From: Terriglobia bacterium
Lineage (GTDB): Bacteria > Acidobacteriota > Terriglobia > Terriglobales > Acidobacteriaceae
DNA: 34,010 nucleotides
Assembly (NCBI GenBank): GCA_020073385.1
Contig: JAIQFH010000066.1
Location: 1-34,010, forward strand
Reading direction: 5' to 3'
A program made the translations under genes and the position numbers. The first letter of the stretch is position 1. Each line of letters begins with the position of its first letter. Shown piece by piece: positions 23,218 to 30,715 of the stretch. Under the pieces are notes generated by a model. The model had not been told where the DNA came from, made no database searches, and worked only from the letters and a program-made list of their open reading frames with translations.

Positions 23218-24891
23218 TTAGAATGTCGACGCGTTCAGGACGATATCGGCATTCTTCCATGCTCGATCAAATCGTTCTCGAATCTCCCCGGCCTCTTTGC
23301 TCCGGCCCTGTTCGCGCACACTCTGCCACAGGCCGAACAAGGCCCACCCGTTGTCACGAAGGTCTCGCAGTTCTTCGCGGTACACTCCCTCAGCATCTTT
23401 GGCGCGCCCCGCGTCAAGCAAAGCTGCTCCCAAGTACAGTCTCATCGATTGCGGCCAGTCCGGTGGCTCATTGAAATTGAGTGCGTCCTGCATTCGCACA
23501 GCTTGCTCGAATGCTGGGACCGCTTCAGCGCGGTGACCGCGTGCCTTGGCGATTTCGCCTGAGAGCGCGCGACACAACATTGTAAGAATCGGCCCTGCGG
23601 AGTTTGCCCCGGAGAGCACATCCTTCAACGCCGGATCGCGTGACGTTGTTGCAAGCGCCTCCAGTTCGCCCTCTGCTTTCTTGATCTCCCCGAGTCCTGT
23701 AAACGCGCTGCCACGGAAGTAGTGCCACGCTCCGTTCAAGTACAGGCGCTCGGCTGGCGGAGGTGGCTCAGCCAGAAGGGCCTGCCACTTGCCGAAAGCC
23801 TTATCCACAACCCACACCGCCGGAAGGCGTTGCTGCCGTGGATTCGCCGCCATCATGCTGTGTAAACCAGCGAGATCGTGTGCCGCTTGAAGTGCGCGGG
23901 CGTAATGGCCTTGGAGTATCGCGGCATACCGCAGTACGTCCAACGCATGCGGAGCGTGTGTAGACGCTGAAAGGTGATAGGTACCCGCCGTGGGGAAGGG
24001 ACGCGCTCCCCATTCCGACAAGAAGAACCGATCCGCTGCCACCGACCGCTCATTGCTGGCGATCGCTTTCTCATACTGTCCCACACGAAGATAAATATGC
24101 GAGGGCATGTGAACCATGTGGCCCGCCTTCGGCATGATCGATTCGAGCCGATCAGCCTGCGGCAAAGCTCTTTCCGGCTCGGCAGAACTCTCGAACAGAT
24201 GCACATAGAGGTGAACGGCCGCTGGGTGATTCGGTTCGAGCGCCATGAGATGTTCAAGCGCGGCGGCGGCCTCGCGCGTGCCGGGGAGCGGCGAACCATC
24301 TCGCTGCCAGTAATTCCAAGCACCGCGGATCATCAGGGCGTCCGCATACATGAAGCCAGCTTCCAGGTCATCGGGGTACCGGTCGAGTACCGATCGGGTT
24401 GCCTCAATATATTTCTCGTCGCGAACAGCCCGATCTGGGTATCGGTCAGTGTCGTATTGGACTGCCAGACTCTCGATAAGCGCCCGCTCGACCGCTGTTG
24501 CCCTAGCCAAATGGGCGCGCGCACTGGCAATTGCCTTTCGTCCGTCACCGTGCGGGTCATCGGGAAAGCTATTCTTCCTGCTGTTGGGGTTAGGACCCAT
24601 CGCCAGCGCCAGGCCCCAATCGAGCATTGGGTGATCCGGGTCGTACTGCTGCGCTTCTTCAAACGACGCGATCGCTTCAGGGAAGTAGTATCCATAAACC
24701 AGGCGCAAACCCTGATCAAAGAATTTCTGGGCGAGAGGAGATGTCGTCGAAATCTTCCGCCCGTAGGTGCCAATATTGTCGATAAGCACCGCGTGCTGTC
24801 CGGATGGCACCGCAATGCCTGTCTGGGCGATTGAGTTCGCTCCCACCAATTCGAGAAGGACGACCGCTAAAATCACTGCCTGGACTCTCAT
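23218..24891 (-). CDS. Exported TPR-repeat protein
   Basis: 557 residues from the ATG at 24891. A signal peptide (about 1-23) precedes a series of helix-turn-helix tetratricopeptide repeats, e.g. LVYGYYFPEAIASFEEAQQYDPDHPMLDWGLALAMG, AGHMVHMPSHIYLRVGQYEKAIASNERSV and GAALLDAGRAKDAEGVYREELRDLRDNGWALFGL. The block HMPSHIYLRVGQY is characteristic of a large-protein family of unknown role found in Acidobacteria and others. TPRs bind protein partners, so it may scaffold the operon's enzymes in the periplasm; this is inference. The gap to the next gene is 57 bases. Confidence 0.85.
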   Translation of the reverse strand: MRVQAVILAVVLLELVGANSIAQTGIAVPSGQHAVLIDNIGTYGRKISTTSPLAQKFFDQGLRLVYGYYFPEAIASFEEAQQYDPDHPMLDWGLALAMGPNPNSRKNSFPDDPHGDGRKAIASARAHLARATAVERALIESLAVQYDTDRYPDRAVRDEKYIEATRSVLDRYPDDLEAGFMYADALMIRGAWNYWQRDGSPLPGTREAAAALEHLMALEPNHPAAVHLYVHLFESSAEPERALPQADRLESIMPKAGHMVHMPSHIYLRVGQYEKAIASNERSVAADRFFLSEWGARPFPTAGTYHLSASTHAPHALDVLRYAAILQGHYARALQAAHDLAGLHSMMAANPRQQRLPAVWVVDKAFGKWQALLAEPPPPAERLYLNGAWHYFRGSAFTGLGEIKKAEGELEALATTSRDPALKDVLSGANSAGPILTMLCRALSGEIAKARGHRAEAVPAFEQAVRMQDALNFNEPPDWPQSMRLYLGAALLDAGRAKDAEGVYREELRDLRDNGWALFGLWQSVREQGRSKEAGEIRERFDRAWKNADIVLNASTF

Positions 24892-24933
24892 TCTCTCTAT
24901 CCCATTCCAGAGTTACTGATTCGGTTTAAGACG

Positions 24934-26427
24934 CTAACGCAGCCCGACCTGACCGCGGACCGAATGCAGCAGCTTTGCTGGATCGTAGCCTACCCCATCT
25001 TTAAAGACGATCTCCACGTTTTCGATGTCAGATATTTTGGATGATGAGTCTCCGCGAACCACCACCAAGTCGGCCTGTTTGCCGGGAACCAGCGTGCCAA
25101 TCCGGTCTTCCTCGTGCAAAAATCGTGCGCCATTCTCAGTGGCGATATGAATGGCCTCCAGGGGCGTGAAACCGGCTTCCACCAGAAGTTCCACTTCGCG
25201 CTGATCACCGAATCCTGCCACCACACCGCCGATCCCAGTTGGGTCAGGCCCCGCCAGCAATGTTCCACCAGCCTTGGCAAACGCATGTTCCAATTCCATC
25301 TCCTTCTTCAGACTGCGGGTGACAGGCTGTTGCACTCGCTGCGACAAATACCCGGCCTGAGCCTGTGGAGACATGACATCAAGAACGCGATCTTGCAATG
25401 GTGGTCGATCGGAGGAGTACGCCTCGATGACTGGGAGAGTTGATGTGATAGCAACATGATGCTGGATCAGTATCTGGAACAGCTCGCGAACCGCTGGGCT
25501 CTCCGGAGTGAGAGCCAGGAAAGCAGCTCGCGACTGCTCGGTGGTTGGCGGGCAAACGTCCGGCTTCTTCTCCGAATTGAAATCCGTGGCAAGCACAAAT
25601 CCATGTTCGATATTGTCGATGCCAAGCTCGGCAGCTTCGCGGTACGTGATCGAACACAGATGCCCCGTCACGTTGAGGCCGCGCTTGTGCGCTGCATCAA
25701 TCACAGCACTAAGTTCGCCCGTGGTGATGTGCACGAACGCTTTGAAGGAAGTGACACCCTGATCGGCCCAGAATTCAACTGTCTTGCGAGCGTCCTCAGG
25801 ACCGTTGAGTTCGTGGACGGGCAGACGAAAATTTCCTTTGCCCTCCAGATAGGGTCCCGTCACATGGATTTTGGGGCCAGGAATTTTGCCAGCATCGATC
25901 CAGTTCTTCAGGTTGAGGTCGGCAAATGGCTCCACGCTCGCAGTGGTGCGGAGGCTCGTGACGCCAGCAGCGAGATAGAGTCTTGGAAAAGTGAAACTGG
26001 ACTGCTGCTCGAACTGCAGTACTCCTCTGGCTTGTTGCCCTGCCAAGTTCACGGGCTGGGGATAAAACAAGTGATCATGCATCCCCACCAGACCGGGCAT
26101 AACGGAATGATCCGGGAGGTCGAGGACCTTCGCACCCGGCGGAATCGGCGTCGAGATCGCCTCTCCGATAGCAACGATAACCCCGTCGCGAATGATTAAG
26201 GTCTGATCATTACGGACAGGCTGTCCCGTACCGTCGATCACGCGGATATGGGAGAGCGCGATGACGGCATCGTCGAGTTTCACGTACTCTCTCACCTCGG
26301 GTGCAAGGTTCGTGGTTGCCTTCAGCACCTCCTGTTGTTGAGTGGTGAGGGCTGGTCCGTCGGTCCCAACGACACCCATAGGAAATAACATCGTGACGGC
26401 TAGAAGCCACGCATATCGACCGCTCAT
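24934..26427 (-). CDS. Exported metal-dependent amidohydrolase with captured signal peptide
   Basis: 497 residues from the ATG at 26427; an upstream GTG at 26436 is possible. The TIM-barrel amidohydrolase core shows ligands His117 and His119 (GMHDHLF), carbamylated Lys229 (TSFKAFVH), His256 (TGHLCS), His275 (IEHGF) and Asp in AGPDPTG, i.e. a binuclear-metal (prolidase/imidazolonepropionase-like) site. The flanking beta-sandwich (ALSHIRVIDGTGQPV..., GKQADLVVVRGDSS) is present. Residues 1-36 match the N-terminus of the DUF4440-like protein, including the odd LTTQQQEVLK, which has no place in amidohydrolases. So the gene is a chimera with a borrowed leader. It probably hydrolyses dipeptides or cyclic amides. 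Confidence 0.9.
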   Translation of the reverse strand: MSGRYAWLLAVTMLFPMGVVGTDGPALTTQQQEVLKATTNLAPEVREYVKLDDAVIALSHIRVIDGTGQPVRNDQTLIIRDGVIVAIGEAISTPIPPGAKVLDLPDHSVMPGLVGMHDHLFYPQPVNLAGQQARGVLQFEQQSSFTFPRLYLAAGVTSLRTTASVEPFADLNLKNWIDAGKIPGPKIHVTGPYLEGKGNFRLPVHELNGPEDARKTVEFWADQGVTSFKAFVHITTGELSAVIDAAHKRGLNVTGHLCSITYREAAELGIDNIEHGFVLATDFNSEKKPDVCPPTTEQSRAAFLALTPESPAVRELFQILIQHHVAITSTLPVIEAYSSDRPPLQDRVLDVMSPQAQAGYLSQRVQQPVTRSLKKEMELEHAFAKAGGTLLAGPDPTGIGGVVAGFGDQREVELLVEAGFTPLEAIHIATENGARFLHEEDRIGTLVPGKQADLVVVRGDSSSKISDIENVEIVFKDGVGYDPAKLLHSVRGQVGLR

Positions 26428-26434
26428 TGGCACC
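26350..26434 (-). repeat. Copy 2 of the 85-bp duplicated leader segment
   Basis: Pairs with 23083-23167 (71 of 85 identical, no gaps). It encodes the signal peptide of the amidohydrolase. Beyond it, the DUF4440-like copy has an extra block (ILWAQETPS) before the shared LTxQQQEV. Confidence 0.75.
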
Positions 26435-26484
26435 ACCCACTTTTTGCCGCTCGCTCTTCAGCCTAACCCACCACAATGATCTCT

Positions 26485-27738
26485 TCAGGAACGATCGGAC
26501 TGATGTTCTGTCACTTGCATCTCGCGAGAGACACGCTCGTTTTGCTCCATGACTCGCAGTAGGTTGCCCCCGAGAATCTTGCGGATTACACTTTCGTCAT
26601 AGCCTCTGCCGACGAGTGCCTCGGTGATTTTGGGCAGCTTTGAGCAGTCTTCCATCCCGTCGGGCATGCTGGCGCCGTCGAAATCGGATCCCAATCCGAC
26701 ATGATCGGGACCGACGAGCTTCACGACATGATCAATGTGCTCGATGATCTTCTCCCATCTGACGATCGGCAGTTTGCCTTCCTTCGTCAAACGCGCTTCC
26801 ATTTTGAGGTTCTCCCGCGAGTAGCAGTCGATATCTTCCCCACATACCTTGGCGATGTCACCGGTGCCAGTAAAAACATTCCCCAAGACCCTGTCATACG
26901 CTTCTCGGTAAGCCTGATCGAGAAAGGTCTTTTCGTAAGTGATCTGGATAACGCCACCCTTTGCGGCTAGATCGCGGATCATCTGGTCGGTCATATTGCG
27001 TGGATGATTCGAAATGGCTCGGCAGGAAGAGTGAGACGCGATTAGCGGTGCTTTGCTGACTTCCAATGTGTCATAAAATGTCTTGTCGGTGACGTGGGAA
27101 ATATCTACCAAGATGCCCCGCCGGTTCATCTCACGAACGATATCCTTTCCGAAGTCGGTGAGCCCGTTGTGAACGGGCTTGTCGTTCGAGGAATCCGCCC
27201 ATTCGTTGTTGGCGGCGTGCGCGAGAGTGATGTAGCGTACGCCAAGATCGCCGAACAGACGCAGTACTCCGAGGTCATTGCCGATCATCTGCCCGCCCTC
27301 GATCCCAATGAGGACGGCTATCTTGCCTCGGGCGTGTGCGTGGCGGATTTCGTCGGCGGTTCGGCAGAGTACAAGATCATTGCTATATTTCCGAACATTC
27401 TCATGAATCGCATCGATTTGATCGAGCGCTTTCTGGACCGCTGGCGACCCCATGACGTGTTCGTCGAAGAGATAAACGGAGAAGAAGATTGCATTCAGTC
27501 CGCCTTCCCTCATGCGCGGGATGTCGATATGGCCGTCAGGATTGCGCTTGCCAAGATCGTAGGTTTTGGAGAAGAAGCGTAAGGGGGTATCGTCGTGCGT
27601 GTCGAGGACGATGGAAGAGAAATGGATTCTGTGGGCGCGATCAGCAGTTGAGTCGTTTCCGGCAGCGCGCGCGAGCAACATAGTGGGGATTACGCAGAGG
27701 GCGGTCAGAAAACTTCGGCGGGTACAGTCATCATTCAT
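26485..27738 (-). CDS. Peptidase M19 family (membrane dipeptidase-like), Tat-exported
   Basis: 417 residues from the ATG at 27738 with GGAAG upstream. A twin-arginine signal (CTRRSFLTALCV) implies export folded. M19 metal ligands and motifs: His48-x-Asp50 in DTHDD, Glu in IGIEGG, DISHVTD, SHSSCRAISNHPRN, and GLGSDFDGA near the C-terminus, in a TIM-barrel of the renal dipeptidase family. M19 enzymes cleave dipeptides (including D-residues in some) and some open beta-lactam rings. It is followed 57 bases on by the amidohydrolase at 26427. The Tat signal fits a zinc enzyme loaded in the cytoplasm. It probably acts on dipeptides made by the M3 enzyme of the same operon. Confidence 0.92.
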   Translation of the reverse strand: MNDDCTRRSFLTALCVIPTMLLARAAGNDSTADRAHRIHFSSIVLDTHDDTPLRFFSKTYDLGKRNPDGHIDIPRMREGGLNAIFFSVYLFDEHVMGSPAVQKALDQIDAIHENVRKYSNDLVLCRTADEIRHAHARGKIAVLIGIEGGQMIGNDLGVLRLFGDLGVRYITLAHAANNEWADSSNDKPVHNGLTDFGKDIVREMNRRGILVDISHVTDKTFYDTLEVSKAPLIASHSSCRAISNHPRNMTDQMIRDLAAKGGVIQITYEKTFLDQAYREAYDRVLGNVFTGTGDIAKVCGEDIDCYSRENLKMEARLTKEGKLPIVRWEKIIEHIDHVVKLVGPDHVGLGSDFDGASMPDGMEDCSKLPKITEALVGRGYDESVIRKILGGNLLRVMEQNERVSREMQVTEHQSDRS

Positions 27739-27788
27739 GATAACTTCCAAACAAGCAGCGGTCAGGCTGCGGCACCCACTTCGCGAAC

Positions 27789-29195
27789 TCAGTTCGCGGG
27801 AGCCGGCGAGGCAAGTTGCTTTCGCTTGTTTTCCAGCTCGCCTTCAGGAAACCAATTTCCTTGAACTACTACCCCGACGCGCTTCGCCGCATTTCTGACA
27901 TCTGCGAGCGGATTCGCAGTAAGCAACAAGAGGTCAGCGCGGCGTCCAACAGCAACAGTGCCGAACTCTTCTTCGCGATGTAGAAAGCGAGCGGCGTCAA
28001 TTGTGCCAGCACGAAGGGCTTCATAAGGCGTCATCCCCGCCGCAACAAAATTGGCCAGTTCATCATGCAGAGAAAAGCCGGGAAGTGCACTCGGTTTGTA
28101 GGCATCTGTCCCAAGGAGCAAGCCGACTCCCGCCTCGTGCAGCGCCGCAATCATCTTGAGATAGATCGGACGCGCCTCGAGGCTATCAAGAGGATCTTCG
28201 TCCCAGCCTGCGAAACCCTTCTGGTAGCGGAGTACGATTGCCGGAGGGACTAGCTTTTGTTGCTGCAGCCATACCGGGCCGCGTTGGGTGCGAGCGTAGG
28301 CAACCAAGGTCGGGCAATACCAGCTTCCAGCCATTTTTATCGCATGGACCAATTCCGGGAGTTTTCTCAGATCGGCCCGCTTCAACAGATCACCATCTGA
28401 TGCCACCTTGGCCGCCGGGTTAGGCTGGAGCGCAGGCAGGATGTAGTAGATGTGCTCGATGGAATCCTGACGGGCCGCAAGCGCGCCAGCCAAACCGACA
28501 GCCCGAGGCACATGACCTACCACCGGCAGTTGTTGCTGTCTCGCGGTGCCGACGATAGCCTGGTAGGCGTCCTTGGAAAGTCCGTCGTAAACTTTGATGG
28601 CGATGTAACCTGCTTGCTTGTCTGATAGCACCGCCTTTTGCGCTTGCTCGGCATTGTCTACGGCCCGGGAGCCGGGCCACTGCACAGGATTTCCGTCGGT
28701 CACGGGCCCTACCGAATAGATGTGCGGACCCAGGACGCGTCCGGACTCGATGTCCCTCGCCAATGAAAGAATCGCTGGATGTCCCCATAGATTTCGAACT
28801 GTAGTAACTCCATTTGCCAAATAGAGAAGTGCTAAGACTCGGTTCTCCTCAGCAAAATGTTCCGAAGCCGACGCCTGGAATAGGCCAGAGGTCGCCGGCC
28901 GAATGAAATGCATATGCATGTCCGCCAAGCCCGGCATGAGATAACGATTATTTCCATTAATGCGCTGTGCGTCATCGGGGATCTTCACCGACTGCGTCGC
29001 CCCGATGGCAATAATTTTGCCATCCCCCACGATTACCGTCTGATGAGGAACGACAATTTCACGATCCATCGGTATAACGTTCACGTCCACGAAGGCGATT
29101 TTATTGCTGGCACCAAGGAGACGAGTCGACGAGCACAGGCCCAGGGCCAAAAATAGAGCGCCGACACAAGCCTTCGAGATGGTCATTCTGCACAT
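27789..29195 (-). CDS. Exported amidohydrolase (imidazolonepropionase/prolidase-like)
   Basis: 468 residues from the ATG at 29195; an ATG at 29186 is the alternative and neither has a strong ribosome site. A signal peptide (about 4-29) is followed by a beta-sandwich edge (IAFVDVNVIPMDREIVVPHQTVIVGDGKI) and a barrel with His94-x-His96 (ADMHMHF), Lys in IAIKVYDGL, His in VVGHVPR, IEH and Asp in LLGTDAYKP. These are the ligands of binuclear-metal amidohydrolases. It is not closely similar to the amidohydrolase at 26427, so the pair arose by old divergence or separate recruitment. The gaps are 19 bases to the oxidase gene upstream and 50 to the dipeptidase gene downstream. Confidence 0.92.
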   Translation of the reverse strand: MCRMTISKACVGALFLALGLCSSTRLLGASNKIAFVDVNVIPMDREIVVPHQTVIVGDGKIIAIGATQSVKIPDDAQRINGNNRYLMPGLADMHMHFIRPATSGLFQASASEHFAEENRVLALLYLANGVTTVRNLWGHPAILSLARDIESGRVLGPHIYSVGPVTDGNPVQWPGSRAVDNAEQAQKAVLSDKQAGYIAIKVYDGLSKDAYQAIVGTARQQQLPVVGHVPRAVGLAGALAARQDSIEHIYYILPALQPNPAAKVASDGDLLKRADLRKLPELVHAIKMAGSWYCPTLVAYARTQRGPVWLQQQKLVPPAIVLRYQKGFAGWDEDPLDSLEARPIYLKMIAALHEAGVGLLLGTDAYKPSALPGFSLHDELANFVAAGMTPYEALRAGTIDAARFLHREEEFGTVAVGRRADLLLLTANPLADVRNAAKRVGVVVQGNWFPEGELENKRKQLASPAPAN

Positions 29196-29214
29196 ACGGT
29201 TCGTTCAAGGCCTT

Positions 29215-30687
29215 TCAGTGCGCCGCGGAAATCTCATTTGCAACTCGGACACCTGACCGCGCTGCGCCTTCCATGACGAAGAGTTCGGAAGTATGTTCTC
29301 CGGCGAAATGAACCCGTCCTTCCACGCTGGCGACATGCGGGAACATGGTCGTCATCTCTCCTGGTGCGTAATATGCCGCTGCTCCCAGTGACCACGGCTC
29401 GTCGTCCCACACCACCGATGTGCCACCGTCGAAGTTCTCCGCCATCTCCGGATAAATCTTGGTTACGTTTTCGAGGCTCCAACGAATCCTTTCCTCTGGT
29501 TTCATCGCCGCGATGAGTCGAGAATTCGCGCCTTCCGTCTCTATCCCCAGAATCGCGCGTGGACCGGGTTGGGCTTCGGTGTAGTTCACAACGACCCGAA
29601 TCGGGAGGTCGGTCTGGGCAAAGCCACTAATCCCTTGCTTGATCCAAAACCTATTTTTCGACTGCAAATAAACGTGCGCTGTCGAGTCATAGCGAAGTTT
29701 GGAAATCACGGCCCGTTTTTGCGCTGAAAATGAGTCGTCAAGCTCGACGTTCCGGAGCGTCGAAAAAGGAATGGCCAAGATCACGCGATCCGCATCGAGC
29801 TGCTCTAGTGCTCCGCCACGGATAACCGACAAGTGCACTCTATCCTTGTCCTGGGTCAGTTTTCGAAGGGCCGCGCCATAGTGCATGCGCTTTCCCAGGC
29901 GCTCTGCGAAGGCTCTCGGCAAAAGATCGTTTCCGCCTTTGAGGTTCATCCACTTCTTGTTGCGGTCGAAAAATGGTTGCCACACCATATCTTGAAGTGC
30001 CGAAACGTGGTCGAAGTCTTCGCCGAGAAAAGTCATACGTAGGACGGCGATCACGGCGTCACTAGCGCCCTGTTTTCGAAGAAAGTCGTTCAGTGTGACG
30101 CCGTCTAGCTCGCGGGCAGCCGAGTTTGGCCATTCTGCACTGGCGGGATTCCCAATCCGCTGGGCCGCGTGAGTCACGTACTTATCCCACAATCCATGCA
30201 GCCCGAGTTTGCGTTCTTCGGCGGAAAGCGCGTAGGGCCAATCGAGTTCCGATCCGGAGGGTACGACGTAGCGCTTGTTATTGAGGTAGTAAACATCTTT
30301 TGCACCACTGACTTTCTCCGTTGCTCCGTCCTCGTTGAAGGGCAAATTGAATGCGCTGATATAGTGCTGGAGAACTGTGTAGGCATCACCAAAATCGATG
30401 GCGCCGGCCTCCGCGTACAGGCCGTCGGCAAATTCATCCCTCAGCGTGTGGATTCGCCCTCCGGGGCGCATTCGTGCTTCAAACACGGTCACGTCATGAC
30501 CGCTCTGCATGAGTTCAAAAGCCGCAACCAATCCCGCGATTCCCGCTCCGACGACGATCACTTTTTGCGGCTTCGCGGCAGGCGCGACCTGAAAACTCTG
30601 CGCAAATCTGCGCGGTGCCAAAGCAAGCGCTGCAAGCGAGTTCGCCGACGCTTTCAGAAAGGCCCTTCGGCCGATGTTCTGGTACAT
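29215..30687 (-). CDS. Flavin-dependent amine oxidase, Tat-exported
   Basis: 490 residues from the ATG at 30687, which has GGGAGGG just upstream; the frame is open further up but overlaps the M3 gene end. A twin-arginine signal (GRRAFLKASANSL) is followed by the FAD dinucleotide fold: VIVVGAGIAGL (43-53), Glu70 at the end of beta-2 and PGGRIHTLRD (76-84). The C-terminal GRVHFAGEHTSELFVMEGAARSGVRVANEI is the FAD-binding end of monoamine oxidase/L-amino acid oxidase proteins. It oxidises amines or amino acids outside the cytoplasm, giving an aldehyde or keto acid, ammonia and H2O2. In the operon it would follow peptide cleavage. Confidence 0.93.
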   Translation of the reverse strand: MYQNIGRRAFLKASANSLAALALAPRRFAQSFQVAPAAKPQKVIVVGAGIAGLVAAFELMQSGHDVTVFEARMRPGGRIHTLRDEFADGLYAEAGAIDFGDAYTVLQHYISAFNLPFNEDGATEKVSGAKDVYYLNNKRYVVPSGSELDWPYALSAEERKLGLHGLWDKYVTHAAQRIGNPASAEWPNSAARELDGVTLNDFLRKQGASDAVIAVLRMTFLGEDFDHVSALQDMVWQPFFDRNKKWMNLKGGNDLLPRAFAERLGKRMHYGAALRKLTQDKDRVHLSVIRGGALEQLDADRVILAIPFSTLRNVELDDSFSAQKRAVISKLRYDSTAHVYLQSKNRFWIKQGISGFAQTDLPIRVVVNYTEAQPGPRAILGIETEGANSRLIAAMKPEERIRWSLENVTKIYPEMAENFDGGTSVVWDDEPWSLGAAAYYAPGEMTTMFPHVASVEGRVHFAGEHTSELFVMEGAARSGVRVANEISAAH

Positions 30688-30715
30688 TGTCCCTCCCGTA
30701 TTCTCACGCAATCTC

